Under the pieces are notes generated by a model that did no database searches, was not told the origin of the DNA, and saw only the letters and a program-made list of their open reading frames with translations. The translations under genes were made by a program, and so were the position numbers. 64,000 nucleotides of DNA from Xanthocytophaga agilis (GTDB lineage Bacteria; Bacteroidota; Bacteroidia; Cytophagales; 172606-1), in contig NZ_JASJOU010000007.1 of assembly GCF_030068605.1 (NCBI RefSeq), positions 62,001 to 126,000 on the forward strand. The letters are read 5' to 3'. Positions 56,357-64,000 of this stretch are shown piece by piece. Numbering within the stretch: position 1 is the first letter of the stretch; each line of letters begins with the position of its first letter.

Positions 56357-56712
56357 AGATTCAATACGACAACTATATACAAAATATTCTTTTCATCTTT
56401 TCGCTCTACTAAATGCATACTAGTAGATATCAGGTATACCTGTCCCAAATTTTATAGTAACCACTATAAAACAGTAGTATTTATACCAAAAAGAAAGTAA
56501 AAGTAATTTGGATATTGAAGAGCAGCAATGTAGCTGGATATTTTAGTACATGTAAATCTAATTCAAGTGAAAATAGTATGCAAATTCCCAGAAAAAATGT
56601 GTAGGTAATTTTATAGAAAGTTGATAATCATTGCTAGTTTAGAAAGACGAATTTCTTCGGCCTATTATATAAAACAGCAAAGAACTTTTGGCCTCAAAAT
56701 ATAACTATATTT
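56357..56712. other. AT-rich divergent intergenic region
   Basis: About 355 bases, very AT-rich; I see no gene, repeat or hairpin of note. Confidence 0.4.
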
Positions 56713-57459
56713 ATGCACTATCAGGAAATAACACCCTATTCGTCACTTCTCCCCTATATTGACTGTTATTGGAGTATTCGGACAGGAGAGAATGTAGCTA
56801 ACAGATCTAACAGAGTAATACCAGATATTTGTGCTGATATTATCATCAATGCTGGTGAAGAAGTACAGGTATCTACTAATCAAAGGTATCTTCTCAGACA
56901 TGGAGCAGCATATCTGACAGGTACAATGACCACCTTTCAGGATACAATCCTAACCAATAATACACATCTTATAGGAATACGATTCAAACCCTTTGGTATG
57001 AGTTCCTTGCTAAATATTTTTTTACAAGGAGCAGCAGATACTATTACAGAAACCGAAAAATCTGTTTTTAATCTTTCTGTTCTTTCCACAAGGCAATCTC
57101 TGGTATCTATAGAATCGCTAAATAAATATCTGATCAGTAGAGTCAGGAATCAGAATGTAGATCGCTACAATCCTATTATTGGTACTATACTTGAACATAA
57201 CGGAAATATACCTATTAATGAACTAGCCCATGATCATTGTATTTCTGAAAGACAATTTGAACGTCTATTCCAAACTCATTTGGGAGTGACAGCCAAAGAA
57301 ATCTGCAACATTGTTCGGTTTCAACATGCGTTCAAACAGATTAAAAACCGAAAACACGAAAGTCTGCTGGACATTGCATATACATCTGGTTATTATGACC
57401 ATGCCCATTTAACCAAACATATCAAAAAGTATTCAGGGCAATCTCCCTCCTCTTTGTAA
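56713..57459 (+). CDS. AraC-family transcriptional regulator (DUF6597-type N-domain)
   Basis: 248 residues. The N-terminal domain starts MHYQEITPYSSLLPYIDCYWSI and has VIPDICADIIINAG, the layout of DUF6597-containing AraC proteins. The C-terminal HTH has INELAHDHCISERQFERLFQTHLGVTAKEICNIVRFQHAF and DIAYTSGYYDHAHLTKHIKKYSGQSPSS. It lies 88 bases before two small enzyme genes on the same strand and may control them. Confidence 0.9.
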   Translation: MHYQEITPYSSLLPYIDCYWSIRTGENVANRSNRVIPDICADIIINAGEEVQVSTNQRYLLRHGAAYLTGTMTTFQDTILTNNTHLIGIRFKPFGMSSLLNIFLQGAADTITETEKSVFNLSVLSTRQSLVSIESLNKYLISRVRNQNVDRYNPIIGTILEHNGNIPINELAHDHCISERQFERLFQTHLGVTAKEICNIVRFQHAFKQIKNRKHESLLDIAYTSGYYDHAHLTKHIKKYSGQSPSSL

Positions 57460-57547
57460 AACGTCGGATTTATACAAAGCACCAGTCATATCTCCACTCT
57501 ACCTTTGTTGTTATATATATCAGTACCACAACTAATAGTTTATAACT

Positions 57548-57988
57548 ATGCAACAACGTGTAAGTGTACTTACAATAGGGGTAGATAATCTGTCAGCTAT
57601 CCGTGCTTTCTATAGAGAAAAAATAGGCTGGCAACCAATCGCTGAGAATAAAGACATTCTGTTCATTCAGATGAATGGCTTTCTGCTTGGCTTTACCCAA
57701 CGAAAACCTTTGGCAGATTTTATAGGTATATCATCGGAAGGTACGGGTTTTCGGTCTTTTACTATTGGCTATAATGTTGATACCAAAGAAGAAGTAACAG
57801 AATGGTATCATAAATTAAAAAAACAAGGTATTACCATTTTAAAAGAACCAGAAGAAGCTTCTTTTGGAGGACATTTCTTTTATTTCTCAGATATAGAAGG
57901 CAACATTCTCGAAATTGCTTACAATCCATATATCGAATTAGATAATGTTGGTAATGTTCTGGGACATGCCTCTATTGATCATCTTTAA
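57548..57988 (+). CDS. VOC-family (glyoxalase/bleomycin-resistance-like) protein
   Basis: 146 residues with two beta-alpha-beta-beta-beta modules: the first begins VSVLTIGVDNLSAIRAFYREKIGWQP, the second FRSFTIGYNVDTKEEVTEWYHKLKKQGITILKEPEEASFGGHFFYFSDIEGNILEIAYNP. The last Glu (in ILEIAYNP) is the usual metal ligand of the fold. Substrate unknown. It lies 15 bases before the reductase-like gene, so they form a unit. Confidence 0.9.
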   Translation: MQQRVSVLTIGVDNLSAIRAFYREKIGWQPIAENKDILFIQMNGFLLGFTQRKPLADFIGISSEGTGFRSFTIGYNVDTKEEVTEWYHKLKKQGITILKEPEEASFGGHFFYFSDIEGNILEIAYNPYIELDNVGNVLGHASIDHL

Positions 57989-58003
57989 ATCTTTACTCAA
58001 ATC

Positions 58004-58558
58004 ATGCGGAAAATAATTCTGGATCTGGCAGTAACACTGGATGGATTTATCGAAGGCCCTAATGGTGAAGTGGACTGGTGTATTATGGACGATGATATGG
58101 GTTTCGATAAGTTTGTGGAGGAAATTGATACAATTTTGTATGGACGTATCAGCTATGAATTGTATGGGTACTATACACCTGATGCATCACGTTCACAAAC
58201 AGAAATTGACTTTGCAAAGGCTACTCAGAAAATGAAGAAATATGTCTTCTCCAAATCATTGAGTACTATACAAGGTAATGCAACGCTTGTAAGCGAAAAC
58301 ATAGCGGAAGAGATTTACAAACTAAAAGAAAGTCCGGGAAAGGATATCTGGCTCTTTGGTGGAGCAAGTTTAATAACTTCATTTATCCAGGCAGGTTTGA
58401 TTGATGAATACCGGATAGGTGTTCATCCGGTAGCTTTAGGCAATGGGAAACCACTATTCCAACAATTGCAACAACGCCTGGATTTACAGTTGATTGACAC
58501 AAAAGTATATCGGTCAGGTGTCACACTGTTACGTTATAAACCAAAGCAATCTGAATGA
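58004..58558 (+). CDS. Dihydrofolate reductase/RibD-C family protein
   Basis: 184 residues of the RibD C-terminal/DHFR-like fold: RKIILDLAVTLDGFIEGPNGEVDWC at the start, DTILYGRISYELYG, KYVFSKSL, GKDIWLFGGASLITSFIQAGLIDEYRIGVHPVALGNGKPLF. The YGR motif and GGAS loop fit NADPH binding. These stand-alone proteins are common in Bacteroidota and have unknown substrates; this is not the housekeeping DHFR. Its last codons are part of a strong terminator. Confidence 0.9.
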   Translation: MRKIILDLAVTLDGFIEGPNGEVDWCIMDDDMGFDKFVEEIDTILYGRISYELYGYYTPDASRSQTEIDFAKATQKMKKYVFSKSLSTIQGNATLVSENIAEEIYKLKESPGKDIWLFGGASLITSFIQAGLIDEYRIGVHPVALGNGKPLFQQLQQRLDLQLIDTKVYRSGVTLLRYKPKQSE

Positions 58559-58574
58559 TTGCTTTGGTCTTTTA
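58541..58574. terminator. Terminator overlapping the reductase stop codon
   Basis: CCAAAGCAATC (58541-58551) pairs perfectly with GATTGCTTTGG (58557-58567) over a five-base loop that contains the stop region; a T-rich tail follows. Confidence 0.75.
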
Positions 58575-58593
58575 TAGTAAATCATTTAACAAA

Positions 58594-59664
58594 TCATCTG
58601 GAGTTCAATTTCTTCTCAGCCAGTGCAGTTCCATCCACACGAGCTTTGATCTTCGAGAAAGCTATATTCCGGGCAGTTGAAATATCATCGGCAAAGGGAG
58701 AAAAACCACAATCATCTGTAGAACCTAATTGATTCAATGGAATGATTCTCGATGCTTCAACCAGAAGCTCACTGATTTCTTCAGCAGTTTCAATTCGTGG
58801 ATTCAAGACATCCGTAACACCCAGAAAGACACGTTGGCCAGGTTGCAGGTTTTCCTTAATGGATTTTAGTACAGACTGTTTTTCTTTCTCAGCCGCATAC
58901 TCCAGATAGAAGTTGCCAGCCTTTATTTTGAAAAGAAGTGGTAGCAATTCTGAATAAGGAATATCAGCACTATGGGTTGAGTCATGATCACCTCCTGGAC
59001 AGGTATGAACACCAATTCGGCGTCTTTCGTCTTCTGAAAAACGGTTCAGCACTTTGTTGTTTAATTCAATAAACGCATTCAACAGCTGTTTGCTAGGGTC
59101 TAGTTTCAAAGCAAGTCTGGCTTCTGTAAAGTCAATCTGAACAGTATAAGCTCCACCTATCAGACATTTACGAATATCTTTTTCTGCTTCGTCCAGCAAA
59201 TCGGCTATAAATTGGGCTTGCGCATATCCATCTATTCCTTCTGGCGGATACAACAAACTAATAGCAGATACAGCAATAACAGCCTGCTTTACAGGCAATA
59301 ATGTATACCTTTTAGCTTTCTCCAGATAACTACTGGCAAAAGTCTGATATCGAAAAGGTCCCGCTGTAATCTTTGGCAATTGCCGGGTGTGACCATCCGC
59401 AAAAGGTATGATTACACCATCAGCAGCCAAATGTGGATAGCCATGTATAGGATAAGTCACAAAGCTGGGTTTGGACTGTTCTCCATCTGAAATAACAGGC
59501 GAACCTGTAGCCTCTAATTCTTTGATAGTCTCAAGTGTCGCTTTTTCAAAGAGTGTATTTAATTCAGATTCTTTGATTTCTGACTTACTAAAGGCTTTCA
59601 TAGCATCTTGTAAATAAGCTGGACGAGGAATACTGCCAATAGGCTCTGTAGGTATTTGGGGCAT
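58594..59664 (-). CDS. MetE C-terminal-like (cobalamin-independent methionine synthase) protein
   Basis: 356 residues, about half of MetE (750), corresponding to its catalytic C-terminal barrel. The start has PTEPIGSIPRPAYLQDAM. Likely zinc ligands are His and Cys in GVHTCPGGDHDSTH, Glu in FYLEYAAEKE and Cys in GSTDDCGFSPF, all in the expected order, so a methyl or other one-carbon/thiol transfer reaction is plausible. Such short homologues often act on other methyl donors or substrates. No folate or methionine genes are adjacent. Confidence 0.85.
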   Translation of the reverse strand: MPQIPTEPIGSIPRPAYLQDAMKAFSKSEIKESELNTLFEKATLETIKELEATGSPVISDGEQSKPSFVTYPIHGYPHLAADGVIIPFADGHTRQLPKITAGPFRYQTFASSYLEKAKRYTLLPVKQAVIAVSAISLLYPPEGIDGYAQAQFIADLLDEAEKDIRKCLIGGAYTVQIDFTEARLALKLDPSKQLLNAFIELNNKVLNRFSEDERRRIGVHTCPGGDHDSTHSADIPYSELLPLLFKIKAGNFYLEYAAEKEKQSVLKSIKENLQPGQRVFLGVTDVLNPRIETAEEISELLVEASRIIPLNQLGSTDDCGFSPFADDISTARNIAFSKIKARVDGTALAEKKLNSR

Positions 59665-59724
59665 ACGATTTGTTTGTAAGATGTAAATAATGAAACATAT
59701 GTATAGGGGATTCGAAAAAGCAGG

Positions 59725-61959
59725 CTACATAACACTGTTACAAACAGCTATATTCTGAGTTGATTTTTTGTTAAAATCCAGCCTTTGCAGTTTTATCTTT
59801 TCGATTACATTACTGCCTTCTTTAATTTTAATAAACTGATTGGGAAGAACATTTTTAAAAGTTTGCATCAAACCACTCCCATGCCATTTGATCTCAATCT
59901 GGTCTATCATAGTGGCCTGTCCTATACCTATTTCTCTTTTTAGAGGAGATGAGCCGAAGCTTCCACCAGAATTCACATCACGGTATACAGATCGTGTTTT
60001 GCCATTTTCTGTGAAACTCACTTTCACGCTTGTGCCAATAGCCGCCTTGTTGGATTGAGTTCCCTCCAGTGTCAGAGACAACCAGTTATTATTGCTTTGT
60101 CCCGGATTCTGAAAAAAAGAGTTGGGGTAAGCATCACCTATATAGGCGCCACCCATCTCTATGAAAATATCCTGATCGCCGTCATTGTCCATATCGGCAA
60201 AGGCAACTCCGTGTCCTTTCTGAAGATTGCCCACTTTAGCGGATGTAGTCACATCTGCAAACCGTTCACCTCTTATGTTTTTAAACATCTTATTGGGAAC
60301 TAACGACTGGTAGTTGGGATTACCAGTTCCCAGATACATATCCAGATAACCGTCATTGTCAATGTCACCAAAGTTAGCTCCCATAGCAAAGGCAGTAGTA
60401 TATAAGCCCATCGCATGTGTTACATTGGTGAAAGTGCCATTGCGATTGTTATGATACAGACAGGGCTGTCCGGTAAACTTTTCTGGTTTGCCCAGATATT
60501 CAGCAGCAGCATAGCTTGCCAATGACTTTGTGAAGGTATAATCACAAACAAATATGTCCAGGTAACCATCATTATCATAGTCCCAGAACCAGGTAGGAAA
60601 TGTATTATGATCTTCATCTTTTAAACCTGCTTTGTTTGTAACATCTTCAAAGTCAATTATCCCATCTGTTACTCCTTTATTTCTTAAGAGAATACGTTCA
60701 CCATTCAGCGTTGAAATGAAAATATCCTTAAAGCCATCATTGTCATAATCTCCGGATGTAACTCCTTTTACAAAAGCATTGATGTTACAATGCACTTTGT
60801 CTGCCACATTGGTAAAAGTCCCATCTCCATTATTAAGATAAAATTCACAAGTCTGTAAACTCTCAGACCATTTGGAGGTCTCATTACCAATAAATACATC
60901 TAGCCACCCATCGTTGTTAAAATCATTCCAGGTTGCAGCCTGTGTAGGATGAAATGATAAAAGGCCACTTTCAATAGTGACATCTGTAAATGTACCATTG
61001 CCATTATTTCGTAACAATGAATTGGGCTGCTCACCAAATATAGTTCCCAGCCATGCACCACGAGTCACAAAAATGTCTTTGAACCCATCGTTATTATAAT
61101 CGGTCTGCATGATATTCAGACCTCCTGTTATCTTAGTTAATCCGCTAGCCTTACTTCGGTCAGTGAATGTCCCATCACCATTATTTTTGAAATAATGCAT
61201 GGGTTTATTGATATCCCAGCATGAGGTTACAATATCGATAAATCCATCCTCATCAAAATCCTCCAGAATCACTCCACCAGCATGATCTTTCTGATCAAGA
61301 CCTAAGCCGATAGCCAGATCTTCAAAGGGTTTGACTTCACAGTCATCCTGCCCACCCATGTTTGGAATCAGAAACTGTTTGGGAACATTTTGCGGGTATT
61401 CACCCAATGTCATATAGGCAATATTTAAAAGCCACCTCGCTTCCAGATCATCCGGACTGTTCGCCAGCTTTGCTTCGTATTCCTGAATAGCGGCACGAGA
61501 TCCTGTCATATCCTTATGAATTCCACCATTTTTAATAGGAAATACACACATTTCAACACCATGGTTAGTGACACAGTTTGTCTGTTCACCCTCTCTCAGG
61601 TAAGCCAGTGCCAGATTGCTTCGGATAGCATCAAAAAACGAAGCCGGTATTCTTGGATCTTTTAGTAGTGGCTCCAGAACCTGTACAGCTTCGGTAGCCC
61701 GACCCAGTTGCAGTAATACATTGGATCGCTCAAAGGCAGCCTGTATAATAACAACGAAATTATTCTGAGGGGTAACTTTTAATATAGAGTCTACAAAGGC
61801 AATCTTTGCTTCCGGACAAAAACCATTTTTATAATTATGCAGTTTCTGTTTTGTTTTTTCCAGAACTGCCAGCATCTGTTCTTCTGAAGATGGCTTATGA
61901 CATGAGAGTAAACCCAGCCATAAAACACCTAACAGCGTAAGGTATAATATAGGTTTCAT
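59725..61959 (-). CDS. CRTAC1-family lipoprotein with VCBS/FG-GAP repeats and ASPIC/UnbV domain
   Basis: 744 residues. A lipoprotein signal (MKPILYLTLLGVLWLGLLSC, Cys20) is followed by a TPR-like helical region (about 30-190) and seven or so FG-GAP/VCBS repeats (about 215-640) with calcium-binding motifs such as DFDEDGFIDIVTSCWD, DYNNDGFKDIFVTRG, DFNNDGWLDVFIGNE and DMDNDGDQDIFIEMG. The C-terminal ASPIC/UnbV domain starts with GTSVKVSFTENGKTRSVYRDVNSGGSFGSS. It is probably exposed on the cell surface; function of the family is poorly known. Confidence 0.92.
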   Translation of the reverse strand: MKPILYLTLLGVLWLGLLSCHKPSSEEQMLAVLEKTKQKLHNYKNGFCPEAKIAFVDSILKVTPQNNFVVIIQAAFERSNVLLQLGRATEAVQVLEPLLKDPRIPASFFDAIRSNLALAYLREGEQTNCVTNHGVEMCVFPIKNGGIHKDMTGSRAAIQEYEAKLANSPDDLEARWLLNIAYMTLGEYPQNVPKQFLIPNMGGQDDCEVKPFEDLAIGLGLDQKDHAGGVILEDFDEDGFIDIVTSCWDINKPMHYFKNNGDGTFTDRSKASGLTKITGGLNIMQTDYNNDGFKDIFVTRGAWLGTIFGEQPNSLLRNNGNGTFTDVTIESGLLSFHPTQAATWNDFNNDGWLDVFIGNETSKWSESLQTCEFYLNNGDGTFTNVADKVHCNINAFVKGVTSGDYDNDGFKDIFISTLNGERILLRNKGVTDGIIDFEDVTNKAGLKDEDHNTFPTWFWDYDNDGYLDIFVCDYTFTKSLASYAAAEYLGKPEKFTGQPCLYHNNRNGTFTNVTHAMGLYTTAFAMGANFGDIDNDGYLDMYLGTGNPNYQSLVPNKMFKNIRGERFADVTTSAKVGNLQKGHGVAFADMDNDGDQDIFIEMGGAYIGDAYPNSFFQNPGQSNNNWLSLTLEGTQSNKAAIGTSVKVSFTENGKTRSVYRDVNSGGSFGSSPLKREIGIGQATMIDQIEIKWHGSGLMQTFKNVLPNQFIKIKEGSNVIEKIKLQRLDFNKKSTQNIAVCNSVM

Positions 61960-62324
61960 TTATATAATCAAGGTTTGGGGTCATAAAAAATCGGACTGTC
62001 AAGTCGCAGCAAAAAATACCAGACGGATTCAGGCAGAGAAACCATCTATAGACAGAAAAATGAATAGCATGATGAACCAATTGTATGGAGCCATACAACC
62101 ATTGCTTTTATTGGATTTTCATTTACAATTGCTGATCTGCCTATCTATAAAAATCAACAATGGGCATAGCTTATTCTGCCTTGCAGAAAGCAGAAGAATA
62201 CACCAAACCACCTGTCTTAGGCTCTGAAATAAAGCCACAAGATACATGCACACTCTGGGTCTATAAGAAAGACCCAGGTATGGGAGCATCCATACATAGA
62301 CTGTGAAAATCCGATAAAAAACAG
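61960..62324. other. Intergenic region with possible small gene
   Basis: About 365 bases. It holds the 48-residue plus-strand frame at 62160-62306 and a CTGGGTC/GACCCAG hairpin (62255-62261, 62271-62277) lying inside that frame. Nothing else is visible. Confidence 0.4.
62160..62306 (+). CDS. Possible 48-residue protein
   Basis: A short frame opposite to its neighbours: MGIAYSALQKAEEYTKPPVL, continuing to a stop with IKPQDTCTLWVYKKDPGMGA near the end. The codon use looks ordinary and a stop codon lies just upstream, but there is no clear ribosome site and I know no relatives. Confidence 0.25.
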   Translation: MGIAYSALQKAEEYTKPPVLGSEIKPQDTCTLWVYKKDPGMGASIHRL

Positions 62325-62906
62325 TTATACTACTCTGGGAGGAGGAGAAGCGATATCCAGATAATGAGAAGAAAAATCTATTTTAGTCATAGCAGGATAT
62401 TGGGAAGACAGGCTACAAGCATAAAAGCAGAACGAAGTTTCCCATAAAGGCAGGTATTCTTGTGTCAATGAGAACTTGAGATGTTTTTGTGTTTTCTCAG
62501 TTTGTGGCCCTGCCGAATCTGCGATGTGCGTTTTTATGTGATTAGAAAGATCATTCTGTATCTGTTCCTGGGTGTGGTTATTGACACAATAAAGGTATAA
62601 TGTATCATTCTGTATACTACGCATTACCTTTTCATAAATTCTACCCTGATAGCTAAATTCTCCTTCTACAGGCTCCAGAGAATGGTCCAGTTGGTGATAC
62701 AAGTCAATGGGAATTGAAAACCGTATCCATTGCTGGTTATGCACCTTCGCATCTACTTCAGCCTGACTAAGAGCTAAACTATTGCTATCCAGAAATAGCC
62801 GTAGTTGTGTTCTTGCCATACTTTGGCGATATGTATAATACACATAATACCCCATGGTATTATAGAGCAACAAACCCAGGAGCAATATGGCAATCGCTTT
62901 CTTCAA
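62325..62906 (-). CDS. Unknown membrane-anchored protein
   Basis: 193 residues with an N-terminal hydrophobic helix (MKKAIAILLLGLLLYNTMGYYVYY), so it is probably anchored in the inner membrane with the rest outside. The mature part has FSIPIDLYHQLDHSLEPVEGEFSYQGRIYEKVMRSIQNDTLYLYCVNN, a pattern I remember from unnamed Bacteroidota proteins. It ends in an unremarkable Pro-rich tail. Function unknown. Confidence 0.75.
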   Translation of the reverse strand: MKKAIAILLLGLLLYNTMGYYVYYTYRQSMARTQLRLFLDSNSLALSQAEVDAKVHNQQWIRFSIPIDLYHQLDHSLEPVEGEFSYQGRIYEKVMRSIQNDTLYLYCVNNHTQEQIQNDLSNHIKTHIADSAGPQTEKTQKHLKFSLTQEYLPLWETSFCFYACSLSSQYPAMTKIDFSSHYLDIASPPPRVV

Positions 62907-63077
62907 GGTGGCATAAGGATATCTGTCAAAGATACAAACCTTTTAAATTATACCAAGAAAAACATAAACTTTTGCCATAATACATTCATCAGGCTAGAGA
63001 GTACCTTCCCTGCTACTAGGTTGTACATATAGTAACAGTTAAATACAATCTAGCCGATTTAAAAAGTTATATAAAAC

Positions 63078-64000
63078 TTAAAACTGAATCAACCGATTCT
63101 CAACCGAGGCCTGTTCTTTGGTATAGCTAACCCCATCAATCTTGTTACCTTCCTGGTCCAGCAGAGAAATAATACCGCCTTTATTGCTTAACTGGGCGCC
63201 ATTGCCACTTAGACGTACTTTCAGACTGGTATGTGCTTCAATAAAAATATTACCCAGCACGTCATATAACTTAGCCTTATCTGCAATGCGCCAGTTATGC
63301 AAAGCAATAGCCTCATTGTCAGAATTAAACAACACAACAAATTCTTTCCCAACATCATCTTTTGAGGGATTTACCATAGCAGCAATAATTCTAACAGGTG
63401 TTTTACTTTCCGGCTGCTGCGGATGATCTGGTGGCAATGTATTGAGCGGATCTCCGGTTTGATCGTCAGTATGCCATGCCTGTACCTGAAAAGCGATAAA
63501 GATAGCAACCCATTTGTTACGGGAAGGAAAGTGCAGCAGTAAGCCACCATCCTGATATACACCATTATCTTTTTTAAACCTACCCGAATTACCCTGATTC
63601 ATATGTATATCATGAATACCATTTCCAGGAGTAAATCCGAAGTATTGATCCGGTTTATTTTCCTCTGGTCCCCATTTCTCACCAAATGCATAGACAACAG
63701 CATCTGTGTCATTGATGGCCTGTTGCACATAAAAGTCCAGCTTCTCATTCAGGTCATTATCGGCTCCCGGTTGATTGTAAGGAATGGGCTTCATTTCTTG
63801 TGTTGGAAACAAGTTACCCCGAATGAAGTCTAATGCGATACCTGCAGGTCTTGATGGTATCTTAGTATATCCATCTGGCAGATTGGCTTGCACAATATTA
63901 TCTGTAATGGGATGTACGAAATTTTCATCCATGTAAAATAATACCTCGGGTGGACTTAACTGTGACATTACGTTGATAGCAATACGGTGGTGCTCTGTTC
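63078..64000 (-). CDS. DUF2278 protein with C-terminal lamin-tail-like domain (partial at right edge)
   Basis: The frame continues past its first in-window ATG to the window edge (TEHHRIAINV precedes it), and homologues begin further upstream, so the true start lies outside. The visible part has LLPPxxLFYxDENFVHP-type, FIRGNLF, GIHDIHMNQGNSGRFKKDNGVYQDGGLLLHFPSRNKWVAIFIAFQVQAWHTD, which are DUF2278 signatures, then a C-terminal domain (GKEFVVLFNSDNEAIALHNWRIADKAKLYDVLG...LSGNGAQLSNKGGIISLLDQEG) resembling a lamin-tail domain. No function is known. Confidence 0.85.
   Translation of the reverse strand, partial: TEHHRIAINVMSQLSPPEVLFYMDENFVHPITDNIVQANLPDGYTKIPSRPAGIALDFIRGNLFPTQEMKPIPYNQPGADNDLNEKLDFYVQQAINDTDAVVYAFGEKWGPEENKPDQYFGFTPGNGIHDIHMNQGNSGRFKKDNGVYQDGGLLLHFPSRNKWVAIFIAFQVQAWHTDDQTGDPLNTLPPDHPQQPESKTPVRIIAAMVNPSKDDVGKEFVVLFNSDNEAIALHNWRIADKAKLYDVLGNIFIEAHTSLKVRLSGNGAQLSNKGGIISLLDQEGNKIDGVSYTKEQASVENRLIQF

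Noticed and set aside
62255-62277. CTGGGTC/GACCCAG hairpin as terminator
   Set aside because: No T run on either side and it lies inside a possible small frame; kept only as a note.

Overview
The window is AT-rich chromosomal DNA from a member of the Bacteroidota, most likely a Cytophagales-type gliding or environmental bacterium. The evidence is a subtype iii type VI secretion system (T6SSiii), a hybrid two-component/AraC protein end, an outer-membrane beta-barrel receptor with a carboxypeptidase-like N-terminal domain, a CRTAC1/VCBS lipoprotein, and a propeller-type sensor kinase. These families are typical of that phylum. No rRNA, tRNA, CRISPR array, transposase or phage module was seen. 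Both edges cut genes: an AraC-type regulator C-terminus at the left and a DUF2278 protein at the right.

Layout: (1) 1-7.2 kb: tail of a hybrid two-component regulator, then a tripartite RND efflux operon (adaptor, pump, outer-membrane factor). (2) 7.2-24.9 kb, all on the minus strand: a T6SSiii operon running PAAR, tssB, tssC, two tssD (hcp), vgrG, an unknown protein, a third tssD, tssN, a beta-barrel protein, tssE, tssF, tssG, tssK, a caspase-like (DUF4347-like) protein, a lipoprotein, tssO, tssH(clpV) and a possible 44-residue membrane peptide. I found no genes I could call tssP, tssQ or tssR. (3) 24.9-29.4 kb: a 700-bp regulatory intergenic region with a thrice-repeated 14-15 bp motif, then a divergent propeller sensor kinase and a LuxR-type response regulator that are good candidates to control the T6SS. 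(4) 29.5-37.3 kb: divergent DtxR/MntR-type repressor and NRAMP transporter with an operator-like site between them, a periplasmic molybdopterin-oxidoreductase-like protein, a coiled-coil protein, an outer-membrane receptor and a TSUP permease. (5) 37.3-43.2 kb: a gene remnant, a small lipoprotein, a frameshifted gene, and a four-gene minus-strand run (outer-membrane protein, membrane sensor without output domain, AraC regulator, TetX-like flavin monooxygenase). (6) 43.9-50.9 kb: a His-rich lipoprotein and an RNA-repair cluster in which Pnkp and Hen1 are separated by a second metallophosphatase, an unknown SUKH-reminiscent protein and a small membrane protein. (7) 51.6-64 kb: multi-PAS kinase, trypsin-nuclease fusion protein, AraC/VOC/reductase operon, MetE-C-like protein, CRTAC1 lipoprotein and unknowns.

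How parts work together: the T6SS operon encodes the tube (TssD), sheath (TssB/C), spike (VgrG, PAAR), baseplate (TssE/F/G/K), recycling ATPase (TssH) and the Bacteroidota-specific membrane components TssN and TssO. Three unknown proteins interleaved with core genes (181-aa glycine-rich protein, caspase-like protein, lipoprotein) are the best effector, immunity or accessory candidates. Pnkp and Hen1 together seal and 2'-O-methylate cleaved RNAs; a protease-nuclease fusion a few kb away is a separate candidate conflict or toxin enzyme. All assignments are from reading the sequence; no database search was run.
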